A DNA stretch of 17,863 nucleotides from an uncultured Granulosicoccaceae bacterium (lineage in GTDB: Bacteria > Pseudomonadota > Gammaproteobacteria > Granulosicoccales > Granulosicoccaceae): NCBI GenBank assembly GCA_937951695.1, contig CALFBL010000209.1, positions 1 through 17,863 of the forward strand, read 5' to 3'. Position 1 is the stretch's first letter. The number at the start of each line of letters is the position of its first letter. Under the pieces are notes generated by a model, which did not search any database, had not been told where the DNA came from, and worked only from the letters and a program-made list of their open reading frames with translations. The position numbers and the translations under genes are program-made. Shown here one piece after another: positions 8,588 to 16,087 of the stretch.

Positions 8588-9015
8588 TGTTATTCAGCGA
8601 TGATCGAAAAAAGCTTCGGGACCAATTTCGTTGCGCTTGGAATAAACGCGTTGCCGGTGAAACTCTCGAACCACTGGATAAGCAAATCGCCGATTTGGTA
8701 GAAGAACACCCTTGGTATCACCCACTCATGGTGAAAGGCGAAGCGGTTCTGGATCAGGACTTCACCTCAGAGCATGCCGACGAAAATCCGTTTCTGCATT
8801 TATCTTTGCATCTGGCCTTGCGTGAGCAGGTCGGCACCGATAGGCCCAAAGGAATACGCGATCTGACTCGACTACTACTACTAAAATACCCCGATGGCCA
8901 CGATGTTGAGCATCGGATGATGGCGTGCTTGGGTGAATTTCTGTGGGATGCCCAACGCGCGGGTGTTGTCCCTGATGAGGCAGCGTATCTTGAACGACTC
9001 AAGCAATTACTGTAA
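8587..9015 (+). CDS. DUF1841 family protein, function unknown
   Basis: A 142-residue soluble protein recognised as DUF1841 by its overall pattern. This includes a Phe/Arg-rich N-terminus, the segment ENPFLHLSLHLALREQV (66-82) followed by TDRPKGI, the VEHRMMACLGEFLWDAQR block (107-124), and a C-terminal PDEAAYLERLKQLL. No enzyme motif or metal site is evident, and I know of no assigned function for the family. I choose the ATG at 8587, which overlaps the last base of the rsxE stop (TGATG); a TTG three bases earlier is also in frame. Its coupling to rsxE suggests coexpression with the Rsx complex, though DUF1841 genes also occur away from rsx, so a shared job is not shown. Confidence 0.88.
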   Translation: MLFSDDRKKLRDQFRCAWNKRVAGETLEPLDKQIADLVEEHPWYHPLMVKGEAVLDQDFTSEHADENPFLHLSLHLALREQVGTDRPKGIRDLTRLLLLKYPDGHDVEHRMMACLGEFLWDAQRAGVVPDEAAYLERLKQLL

Positions 9016-9064
9016 GAAAAGTGATCCTTCCTTAAACTTGATACAAGATCTACAGGTAATACGA

Positions 9065-9107
9065 AAAAACGGCGACATATTCAATTCTTGAACAGGTCGC
9101 CGTTTTT
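9065..9107. terminator. Bidirectional intrinsic terminator
   Basis: A perfect 12-bp inverted repeat has its left arm (AAAAACGGCGAC) at 9065-9076 and its right arm at 9096-9107, separated by a 19-base loop. The A tract on one side and the T tract on the other let it act on both strands. It would end the metG-rsx-DUF1841 transcript 50 bp after the DUF1841 stop, and the convergent minus-strand gene that stops at 9180. A smaller TGCCGT/ACGGCA inverted repeat lies at 9118-9137, nearer the minus-strand gene. Confidence 0.8.
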
Positions 9108-9179
9108 ATCTTTTGGCTGCCGTCAAAAGACACGGCAACGCCTTGATTGATCCCACAGGATCATAACCTGGATGAGTTT

Positions 9180-10628
9180 TTACAACTCGATACCGAGCTT
9201 TTTCATAGCCTCAATCGTCACACCACCATCGGCCAATTTGTTAGCCTTTTGGTATTCCTGTAAAGCTCTGGATGTACCGCGACCCATCACACCATCGATC
9301 GGACCCGGCTCAAAGCCTTCCCGTTTCAGCGCTTTTTGTAGCTGAACAATGATGTCATCAGAGAACGCGATTTGACACAACACAGGTTGCCATTCGATTT
9401 TCGCGTCTTCAACCAAAATCTTGCGCTGCACCGTTTCAATTTCTGGCTTTTCCATGACTTGTTTGCTGAGCGCTTTTGACACCAGCTGTTTAACTTTGAA
9501 AGTTTCAGTTTTTGCCGGCACCTTTTCAATTTCAAAACGACCTGCAGTCTTAACCACTTCGCGCTCGTACTCAGCCATCTTGGCAGGTGTTTTTACATAA
9601 CAAGCCGCTCGACCCGTAGCTTTAGCGCCAAATTCAGGTTTTACATTTTTTGCCAACCAGGAGTAATGTGCAGGTTTTGCGATACGTTGGCGATCAATTA
9701 AATCAAATTTAGCTGGTACCGCCTCACGCGCCTCTGTGGCATCAGACACTAGGGTGTGTGTAGTCACTTGCTTCGACTCTCCAGCCTCATCAACATTGGT
9801 GATTAAGGCAGGGATATCAGGCACCTTGGTATCCAGCGTTTCGAATTCAGCCGGCACATCGACCAAGCACAATGTCTCGCCGGTCATATGATCGAGTTGC
9901 TGTACGGCACCGCACTCAGTCTTCCAGGCTTTGGTTGCCGAGGTAACCATGACTTTCTCTGTACCGTTTTTGAAAGACGGCGGGACTTCAATCATGCGGG
10001 TGTGCGGAGGTACAATGGTCACAGTGACCCGCTTTTCTTCAAGAACAGCGTCGGTGACACTCAGCTTTTCAGTGGCTTCGCTCACCATAACCTTGGTGGG
10101 GATGTCTTCTTTGATCGCATCACTGAAGTACTCATAGAAACAAGAACCAGTGGCAACGTTGGCGGTATCAATTCCAGCCCCTTTCAGCTCTTCCAGCTCT
10201 CCCGCTGTCAGTGGCATTTTGCTCTTCTCTGAATCTCTGACCCACTGAGTCGTACTGGCTAGAACTTCAAGCGTCTCAACTCTGGTTTCCAACACAGGCT
10301 GCACGGGTGTGATCTTGGTCACAGCCGGCGTTATGGTTACGGATTCGCTAGCATCTTTGAAGACAGGCGGCGTAATTTTAAATCGCGCCAGCTCCGGACG
10401 AACCTCAACTTTGACGCTTTCTGTCCTGTACACCGCCGGTATACTGACACGCGCATAGCACTGACCCGCTGATGAGCTATCCAATGAGGCGCCCAATGCC
10501 TGGGGCTTCACGGATGATTTTAAATTGGGCGCGTTCTCTATAGACGCTAGATCTTGGGCCTGTGCAGACCCAACACAAACAGCAACGAGCGTTGCAGCGA
10601 AACAAAACGAGGTTTTCCGGCTCTTCAC
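9180..10628 (-). CDS. Secreted modular protein with C-terminal peptidoglycan-binding domain
   Basis: A predicted exported protein of 482 residues. I prefer the GTG start at 10628 because it places a clean signal peptide at the N-terminus (VKSRKTSFCF, hydrophobic core, then SAQAQ, cleavage near 24-25). An ATG at 10676 would add 16 residues. Residues 57-418 form four imperfect modules that open with CYARV (57), CFYEY (163), CLVDV (254) and CYVKT (343). Each is rich in Val, Lys, Thr and Glu with short alternating stretches such as VPAKF and VTITPA that suggest beta strands, and three end in a Trp (235, 324, 413). Residues about 422-480 are a PG_binding_1 domain (LQKALKREGFEPGPIDGVMG). It likely sits in the periplasm on the cell wall. 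The modules resemble repeat regions seen in some OmpA/PG-binding proteins, but no function is known to me. It is divergent from an L,D-transpeptidase gene. Confidence 0.85.
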   Translation of the reverse strand: MKSRKTSFCFAATLVAVCVGSAQAQDLASIENAPNLKSSVKPQALGASLDSSSAGQCYARVSIPAVYRTESVKVEVRPELARFKITPPVFKDASESVTITPAVTKITPVQPVLETRVETLEVLASTTQWVRDSEKSKMPLTAGELEELKGAGIDTANVATGSCFYEYFSDAIKEDIPTKVMVSEATEKLSVTDAVLEEKRVTVTIVPPHTRMIEVPPSFKNGTEKVMVTSATKAWKTECGAVQQLDHMTGETLCLVDVPAEFETLDTKVPDIPALITNVDEAGESKQVTTHTLVSDATEAREAVPAKFDLIDRQRIAKPAHYSWLAKNVKPEFGAKATGRAACYVKTPAKMAEYEREVVKTAGRFEIEKVPAKTETFKVKQLVSKALSKQVMEKPEIETVQRKILVEDAKIEWQPVLCQIAFSDDIIVQLQKALKREGFEPGPIDGVMGRGTSRALQEYQKANKLADGGVTIEAMKKLGIEL

Positions 10629-10841
10629 ATTCAGTCCGTCCAATAAAAAGTAGAAACTTCTCAAAGGAAGAACCATGCCATTTTGAAGTGTCGGGTCTGT
10701 CTCACAGTCGAAAAGGATGAGATTCAGGAATCCTAGGGTACGTCGTTTCAGGGAGAGAAAGCAGCATACACCGCGTTGGGTTAATTGGTATCGCCCAGCA
10801 CCTGAACAATATTTTAATGAACCAAAAGAGTTCTCACCACA
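10629..10841. promoter_or_regulatory. Divergent intergenic region, PG-binding gene / L,D-transpeptidase
   Basis: About 210 bp separate the two envelope genes, which are transcribed away from each other, so both promoters should be here. For the plus strand, TTGGTA (10785-10790) and TATTTT (10810-10815) could be a weak -35/-10 pair with a long 19-base spacer. I see no convincing operator or palindrome. The first 48 bp next to the minus gene would be coding if its upstream ATG is the true start. Confidence 0.3.
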
Positions 10842-12494
10842 ATGAAAACAATAATAGTCAAGCGCTGTGCCCTTGCTGTATTGGTCGCAGCTGTTTTATT
10901 TACCACAACCCCCACCCTCGCCAATTCAGCCTCTGCGACGGACGCCAGAGCTGATGTGATGTACGAAGCCACCGACAGTCCTTGGTTAGACAGCCGAGGC
11001 AGCTTATCTGACAATTCCCGTCAATTAGTGAACCAGATCAAAGACAGCCTTTATCACGGCCTGAACCCTGCAAATTATCGACTAGACAAAATAGTGGAGC
11101 TGCACGAACGCTTAAATGATAAAACGCTGTCGCTGAGTGAACACCGAAAGATACTGGTGAATCTCAAATCGGTTTTGGACGATTCGTTCTACAAATTGGC
11201 CAATCACTTGGGCTCAAGTCTAGTGGAAGGCGCAGATGTCCAGCCATCTAATTTCCGCCATTCGCCAAAGATAAACGCCAAGTCTTTATACCAATCGGCT
11301 TCTGCGGGCGATATGAGCATAGACGAGGTGTTCGACAGCATCGCCCCAAGCCACACAGACTACGTACAGATGCAAAACGCCTTGAGCAATCTCATGCACG
11401 AATTGAGTGTGGGGGTGGGACGCACTGCAGTACCAGCGACAGAAACCCTCAAGTTCGGAGACGAGCATGAAGTAGTTCGAGCTGCGAAACTGCGTTTACT
11501 CGAGACGAAAGATTTCGACGGTTCATCGAGTATCGATTCCAGATTTGATGAGGTGTTTAGAGACGCCGTTGTGTCTTTTCAGGCACGACATCATATCTCC
11601 CCCACAGGAGAGCTCAACAAAGACACCATCGAAGCCATGAATCGCAGCGTTACCGACGACATCACAAGCGTCGTAGTAAGCTTAGAAAGGTGGCGTTGGA
11701 TGCCACGCAACTTGGGATATCAGCGTGTTATCGCCAACATTCCTGACTTTCGAATCCGCATGCACAACGGCGAACAAAAAATCGCAGATATGCCAGTGGT
11801 AGTGGGCAAGAACAAACATAAAACGCCGATGTTTAGTGAAACCATCAAACATGTGGTTGCAGCCCCAACATGGACAGTACCTGCCAGTATTGCGAACAAA
11901 GAGCTCGTTCCACTTGAACGCAAGAATCCGGGTTATCTGCAAAACAACAACTACGAGTTATTGGCCTGGAAAGGCGGCAAGCCTTATGTGGTTCCTTTTA
12001 GTCGGGTGCCACGCAGTGCTTTCAACCAAGCTCACTTTCCCTACACCATTCGCCAGAAGGCTGGTGACGACAATGCATTGGGAGATGTAAAAATACTAAT
12101 GCCGAACAAGTACGCGATCTATTTTCACGACACCCAAGCTAAAAGCCTATTCGAAAAAGAGACTCGCGCTTTCAGTCATGGTTGTGTTCGACTCGGGGAT
12201 CCGATGAGGCTGGCTTCATTGATTATGCAGTTAGACGGCGTGTCACCAGAGCGGACTCAGAGCTTTCTGGCATCTAAGAAAACCAAGCAATACGATTTGG
12301 ATCAACACATCGACTCTCACATCGTCTACTTCACGACGTTCGCAGATGAAGATGGCAATATCCAGTTCAGAAAAGATGTGTACGGCTACGACACGAAAAT
12401 CACCAAAGCCCTGCAAAAGAATTCGCTGTTAGAAGTCATCAACAGCGACAAGGGCCAAACCATTCTCGCTGACGTAGACAACATCCAACTCTAG
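10842..12494 (+). CDS. L,D-transpeptidase, LdtD/YcbB type
   Basis: A periplasmic enzyme that makes 3-3 cross-links between meso-DAP residues of peptidoglycan stems, releasing the terminal D-alanine of the donor. The 550-residue protein starts with a signal peptide (MKTIIVKRC, hydrophobic core, cleavage probably after TLANSA or nearby). The YcbB-type N-terminal scaffold domain follows, including DSLYHGLNPANYRLD near 67-80. A PG-binding-like segment lies at about 205-270 (FQARHHISPTGELNKDTIEAMN region). The YkuD catalytic domain lies at about 297-475, with the HxCxR motif in FSHGCVRLGDP, where His446 and Cys448 are the key residues. E. coli YcbB is 615 residues, so this is slightly short but has all domains. 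It sits between a PG-binding protein and a DadA-like dehydrogenase and ends at a strong hairpin. Confidence 0.93.
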   Translation: MKTIIVKRCALAVLVAAVLFTTTPTLANSASATDARADVMYEATDSPWLDSRGSLSDNSRQLVNQIKDSLYHGLNPANYRLDKIVELHERLNDKTLSLSEHRKILVNLKSVLDDSFYKLANHLGSSLVEGADVQPSNFRHSPKINAKSLYQSASAGDMSIDEVFDSIAPSHTDYVQMQNALSNLMHELSVGVGRTAVPATETLKFGDEHEVVRAAKLRLLETKDFDGSSSIDSRFDEVFRDAVVSFQARHHISPTGELNKDTIEAMNRSVTDDITSVVVSLERWRWMPRNLGYQRVIANIPDFRIRMHNGEQKIADMPVVVGKNKHKTPMFSETIKHVVAAPTWTVPASIANKELVPLERKNPGYLQNNNYELLAWKGGKPYVVPFSRVPRSAFNQAHFPYTIRQKAGDDNALGDVKILMPNKYAIYFHDTQAKSLFEKETRAFSHGCVRLGDPMRLASLIMQLDGVSPERTQSFLASKKTKQYDLDQHIDSHIVYFTTFADEDGNIQFRKDVYGYDTKITKALQKNSLLEVINSDKGQTILADVDNIQL

Positions 12495-12507
12495 TCCGTT
12501 GCGATTC

Positions 12508-12542
12508 CCAGCCCGGTTGACAGTTAACGTCAACCGGGCTGG
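12508..12542 (+). terminator. Stem-loop after L,D-transpeptidase gene
   Basis: A perfect 14-bp inverted repeat (CCAGCCCGGTTGAC at 12508-12521, complement at 12529-12542) with a 7-base loop begins 13 bp after the stop. The stem is very GC-rich, but it is followed by AACTCTTC rather than a clean T run. It may therefore be a weak intrinsic terminator or an mRNA-stabilising hairpin. It lies only 33 bp before the next start codon. Confidence 0.65.
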
Positions 12543-12574
12543 AACTCTTCTACCTATAGCGGTACTATTGATCC

Positions 12575-13828
12575 ATGACTGGATCAATCACCGTGCTCGG
12601 GGCCGGCTCAGTTGGCGTCGGAACCGCTCTTCATCTACAGCAGCGCGGCTGGAACGTCACACTGGTCGATAAAGCCAAACCAGCCTCAGAAACCTCATTC
12701 GGTAACGCAGGCGTAATCAACGCCAGTTCATTCCTTCCACTGAATAACCACACTTTGTGGAAATCACTGCCCCGGTATTTAAGGAATAATCAACCGCAGA
12801 TACGCTACAGCTGGGCTCGGGTTCTAGCAGAATTTCCCTGGTTGTTCTATTTTTTAAGATACGCCAATTCTCGCGCTACTCAGGAGACGTCAGCAGCATT
12901 AAATCAGCTATGTTCCGAGGCACTAAATGAACACCGCGCGTTCATGCAACGAGCGGGCAACATGCACCGGCTAACACAAAACGGTTGGCTAAAAGTGTTA
13001 CGCCAATCGAAGGGCTTTGACCCAAATGGGCTTGAGGGAAGGCTCTTTGAACAGTTTGGCGTCGGAGTTCAGCCACTTACTGCCGAGGAAGTCTACGAAT
13101 TGGAACCCTCGCTAAATCGAATTTTCAGCGGTGGTTATTTACTCACCGACAGCGCCTCAGTCAATAATCCTTTCGCATTAATCAACGAATACGTGAATCA
13201 GTTTTCGATAGACGGCGGCACCGTGGTAGAGACCGATGTTCGATCCGTCAGCTTTGATGGTTCACAGTTCACTCTGCATGGCGATAACCTTCTCCACACA
13301 GAGAACCTCGTGGTGGCCGCCGGCCCCTGGAGCGCCGATGTTCTAAAACCTTTGGGGTATCGCGCTATGCTGGGTGTTGAACGCGGTTACCACCAACACT
13401 TTCACCCCCAAGACGGCGCTCAGTTGAATCGCACAGTATACGATCTGGACGCAGGCTACATCATGGCGCCCATGGAAGCTGGCATTCGAATCACCTCCGG
13501 TGTGGAACTCGCACGTCGGGACGCCCCAACCAACACCGCCCAACTCGAACAGGTCATACCCCGAGCTTACGAAGCCTTCCCGTTAAGCGGACCAACAAAA
13601 GATCCGATATGGAGAGGCGCAAGACCCACCTTTCCCGACAGTCGCCCTGTCATAGACAAAGCACCAGCGCACGAAAATTTATGGTTGGCCTTTGGTCACC
13701 AGCACATCGGCTTGATGAGCGGACCAATCACAGGCAAGTTGTTGGCGCAAGTTATCAGCGGTGAAAAAACAGATATTGATTTGAACCCATTTAAAGCGAG
13801 TCGCTGGATTCGGCATTCAGGGCGCTAA
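12575..13828 (+). CDS. DadA-like FAD-dependent D-amino-acid dehydrogenase
   Basis: A 417-residue flavoenzyme of the DAO family, closest in pattern to the small subunit of D-amino-acid dehydrogenase (DadA). DadA oxidises D-amino acids to 2-oxo acids and ammonia, passing electrons to the respiratory chain. The N-terminus has the FAD-binding Rossmann motif VLGAGSVGVGTALHL (7-21) and the following SETSFGNAGVINA segment. The C-terminal part has WRGARPTFPDSRPVI (about 347-361) and FGHQHIGLMSGPITGKLLA, both typical of DadA-type proteins. Substrate cannot be fixed from sequence; a glycine/sarcosine or other amino-acid oxidase-like role is possible. The start has no clear ribosome binding site. TACTAT at 12563-12568 lies just before it and could be a -10 box for a very short leader. 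It follows an L,D-transpeptidase gene but is separated from it by a hairpin. Confidence 0.85.
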   Translation: MTGSITVLGAGSVGVGTALHLQQRGWNVTLVDKAKPASETSFGNAGVINASSFLPLNNHTLWKSLPRYLRNNQPQIRYSWARVLAEFPWLFYFLRYANSRATQETSAALNQLCSEALNEHRAFMQRAGNMHRLTQNGWLKVLRQSKGFDPNGLEGRLFEQFGVGVQPLTAEEVYELEPSLNRIFSGGYLLTDSASVNNPFALINEYVNQFSIDGGTVVETDVRSVSFDGSQFTLHGDNLLHTENLVVAAGPWSADVLKPLGYRAMLGVERGYHQHFHPQDGAQLNRTVYDLDAGYIMAPMEAGIRITSGVELARRDAPTNTAQLEQVIPRAYEAFPLSGPTKDPIWRGARPTFPDSRPVIDKAPAHENLWLAFGHQHIGLMSGPITGKLLAQVISGEKTDIDLNPFKASRWIRHSGR

Positions 13829-14056
13829 AAATTGCTAAAGAGTACTAACACAACTGTTCCGAAAGAGTACCATTTCAAAATAGAGCATCAGTAACTCTCA
13901 GCAAACTGCACCCCGGTACGCCCATTTATCGAGTACAGAAAGTCCGAAAAAATGTGGGAATACTGTGCACAGACTCATAAACACGAATGCAAGAAAATCC
14001 GTGTTTTGAGCCAAAATTATGTATGCGCGAACAATATACGATGGGGTAGGTAAACC
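13829..14056. other. Convergent intergenic region with weak hairpin
   Basis: This 228-bp gap lies between the convergent DadA-like and P460 genes. The best structure is AAACACG (13979-13985) pairing with CGTGTTT (14000-14006) across a 14-base loop, followed on the plus strand by one more T. It could act as a weak terminator. The 9-mer AAAGAGTAC occurs twice near 13837 and 13863. No gene is visible. Confidence 0.35.
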
Positions 14057-14614
14057 CTATTTTAGCGTTGGATACGCCTCGATGTAAACTAAATCAGTCT
14101 CTCTAGCTGGTATGTGGCAACCCAAACAATCAGTCTTGTAGTCTGCAGCCACATTTTGACTTTTATTATCTGGTTTGAACAAAGCCCAACCCCAACCATC
14201 GCCCCACAATGGGTTATCAGGAAAGCGCTCTGTGGCGTCTTTAACCATCACAAACCATTGTTTAAGTTCACCCGTGGCATGATTCACCCCAGCTCCCGTT
14301 GAGTAATCTCCTGCTTGCGAGGCTCTTAGCTCTTTCACCAAAGTGGCACCATCCGGGAATTCACCGGTTTTACGATAAGCTTCCGCGGCTTCTTTCTCCG
14401 TATACACGTCATGGAATCCGCTTGCACCTCCATCAGGCACAAACCAAGACCCTAAATGCACCATACTGAGACGGAAATCATCGGGAAAGCTGATATTGCC
14501 TTTGTCATCGACGATGGGTGAAAACGCGTCCTGCGCGTTCAGCGGTAATGCGGTGAGGACGCATAGCGCTGCGCCTAGTAAAACACAATCTACTTTTCGA
14601 CTAAATTGAATCAC
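14057..14614 (-). CDS. Exported cytochrome P460-family haem protein (copy 1)
   Basis: A 185-residue periplasmic c-type haem protein of the cytochrome P460 / cytochrome c'-beta family. Known members either oxidise hydroxylamine or bind NO. I choose the GTG at 14614 because GGAG lies 8 bases upstream and it places a signal peptide directly at the start (VIQFSRKVD, hydrophobic core, LNAQ near 24-28). An ATG at 14650 would add 12 residues. Family blocks seen are AYRKTGEFPDGATLVKEL (79-96), FVMVKDATERFPDNPLWGDGWGWALF (121-146) and the haem site CLGCH (Cys163, Cys166, His167) close to the C-terminus. Lys94 in VKEL is conserved in both copies here and is one candidate for the P460 haem-lysine cross-link, which cannot be confirmed from sequence alone. 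It is downstream of a paralogue on the same strand. Confidence 0.9.
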   Translation of the reverse strand: MIQFSRKVDCVLLGAALCVLTALPLNAQDAFSPIVDDKGNISFPDDFRLSMVHLGSWFVPDGGASGFHDVYTEKEAAEAYRKTGEFPDGATLVKELRASQAGDYSTGAGVNHATGELKQWFVMVKDATERFPDNPLWGDGWGWALFKPDNKSQNVAADYKTDCLGCHIPARETDLVYIEAYPTLK

Positions 14615-14741
14615 GATAATTTCTCCAAAGCTGTGTTGCTGAAATTTCAAACACAGATGTTTATTTTATTCAGTGACACCGGCATCGATCAAACACCGGC
14701 CTCACGTACGAGTACTGCATTGGCTTTACGATGAAAGCGAA

Positions 14742-15353
14742 TCAATTTCCTTTTGCAGCACGAAGCACTGGATAAAATTGGGTAAACACAAAATCATCAG
14801 CGGCGTTGGCAGCATGACAAGCGTTGCAAGATTCTTCGGGGAACGCCTTTGCAGATGCTTCATACGGCTGTGGTTTGTGACCAAAAGAGAAATAGGCCCA
14901 TCCCCCCGCCATATCCGGGAATCGCTTCGAATCCTTAATCGTTAACTCAAGACCGGAAAATTCGCCTTGTTGAAAACCACGACCAGACACTTCAGCACTG
15001 GATCCGACATCGTCGTTATTATTCTGATAGATTGTCGTCAGCTCTTTAGCTATCTGAGTACCCTCTGGCCATTTACCAGTTTTTTCATAAGCGTCAAACG
15101 CACTTGGCTCTACATATACATTGTGGTATTCAGGAAATGGTGCATTACCGCCGTTCAATGCGTTGGGCGTTAATGGCGCACCGACAAATACCCACTTACG
15201 CCAGCCAACCGGCTGTTTAACGCTTCCGTCGTCATTAAAACTCGCTGTTACTACTGCCATGCTTTGAGCTTGAGCGGTCAACAACGAGCATCCCAACACC
15301 AAAATAGTCGTAGCCAATGTGGCCACTAACATCAGTTGTTTCTTCTTTATCAT
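14742..15353 (-). CDS. Exported cytochrome P460-family haem protein (copy 2)
   Basis: A 203-residue paralogue of the next gene. It has the fullest match to the classic P460 pattern: WRKWVFVGAPLTPNALNGG (51-69), FPEYHNVYVEPSAF (73-86), YEKTGKWPEGTQIAKEL (89-105), DSKRFPDMAGGWAYFSFG (141-158) and the haem site CNACH (Cys176, Cys179, His180), followed by DDFVFTQFYPVL. The N-terminus MIKKKQLML plus a hydrophobic core is a signal peptide. It could be cut after AQAQ, or at Cys22 (VLGC) as a lipoprotein, though the lipobox is imperfect. The ATG at 15353 follows AAGGCAAG. The two genes are 127 bp apart and probably form one transcript. The role is likely in hydroxylamine or nitric-oxide chemistry (inference from family), but no nitrification genes are nearby. 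Confidence 0.92.
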   Translation of the reverse strand: MIKKKQLMLVATLATTILVLGCSLLTAQAQSMAVVTASFNDDGSVKQPVGWRKWVFVGAPLTPNALNGGNAPFPEYHNVYVEPSAFDAYEKTGKWPEGTQIAKELTTIYQNNNDDVGSSAEVSGRGFQQGEFSGLELTIKDSKRFPDMAGGWAYFSFGHKPQPYEASAKAFPEESCNACHAANAADDFVFTQFYPVLRAAKGN

Positions 15354-15372
15354 TGTCTTGCCTTTTTAATTT

Positions 15373-15400
15373 AATTTAAAGTATGGTTTTCAGTATGCAA
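15373..15400 (-). promoter_or_regulatory. Possible sigma-70 promoter for the P460 pair
   Basis: On the minus strand TTGCAT (15400-15395) and TAAATT (15378-15373) are separated by 16 bases, about 20 bp upstream of the copy 2 start codon. The stretch around the -10 box is strongly AT-rich. This is by eye and has not been tested against a model. Confidence 0.35.
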
Positions 15401-15638
15401 GAGCATTTGGGATCGTATACGCCCGATACCAAAACCAAACCTCGAGCCAATTCGAACCCAGAATTTGCCAAACAAAGTATTGGTGGATACGTTAATCGTT
15501 AAAAAGAAAGATGCCTCAGGCATCAAACAAGTACCCGAAACGCACAGTCCTTTGTTACACAAAGTGCTAACGATAGCTGCCCCCAATCAAAGTTTGCAAC
15601 TCTCACAATGTCAGATTACCAACCCGCGTTACAGTTAG
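15375..15638 (+). other. Unrecognised open frame, possible gene remnant
   Basis: One plus-strand frame stays open for 87 codons but has no ATG; GTG at 15483 or TTG at 15477 would be the first reasonable starts. The middle reads like protein (LIVKKKDASGIKQVPETHS, then LLHKVLTIAAPNQSLQL). I recognise no family. It overlaps the putative P460 promoter, and its first half competes with a 39-codon ATG frame at 15383-15502. It may be a remnant of a decayed gene, or chance. Confidence 0.25.
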
Positions 15639-15901
15639 CAACACTTTTTAAATATGCGTCGAATTAGACATTCTGTTGTAACGCACATTGTTCCAACATG
15701 ATTTTCTCAACGCAAGATGCACAGTTGCTCGGCTTGATTACCGATTAAGTACTGATGCCGGAGTAAGTCGGGATGCATACCGTGGATGCTATCCTTAACA
15801 TGTCACCGCATTAAAGGCGCAAGCGGCCAATACCGGTGTTAAAGCCGGTGTTAGTATTTTGTGATTTTTCTCCAACGGCAGTTCGTCATCAAAGGACAGC
15901 C

Positions 15902-16087
15902 TCAGGTCTTCTTTCCGAGTTGCCTCTGACTATTGGATTCTCTGGCCACGCTCCGCTTGACGGAAGTGAACAACAAGCGTTTCACTGGTGATGACTGCAG
16001 ATCATTTAACCCATCTATAAAAAAATCGTGAGATGTAAGGAACTCCTCTTCGTTATAAGTGCCAATCGATTCAAGCAACGACAACAC
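15902..16087 (-). CDS. Small hypothetical protein or fragment
   Basis: A 61-codon frame starts at GTG (16087) with a TTG as the next codon. The N-terminal half is acidic and protein-like (LLESIGTYNEEEFLTSHDF) and the C-terminal half is basic (VKRLLFTSVKRSVARE). GGGG immediately precedes the start, too close to serve as a normal ribosome binding site. No family is recognised. It sits just outside the presumed left edge of the IS66 remnant and could be a piece of an interrupted gene. Confidence 0.25.
   Translation of the reverse strand: MLSLLESIGTYNEEEFLTSHDFFIDGLNDLQSSPVKRLLFTSVKRSVARESNSQRQLGKKT

Noticed and set aside
14673..15173. Two plus-strand open frames of 68 and 90 codons
   Set aside because: They are antisense to P460 copy 2 and its flank, with low-complexity, non-protein-like translations.
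15371..15586. 71-codon minus-strand open frame
   Set aside because: It is Cys/Phe/Gly-rich, unlike a typical protein; the opposite strand frame looks more coding, and this one lies over the P460 promoter.
15833..15853. Short tandem repeat CCGGTGTTA as a possible CRISPR or attachment site
   Set aside because: There are only two 9-base copies with 3 bases between them, no integrase or cas gene, and no further copies nearby.
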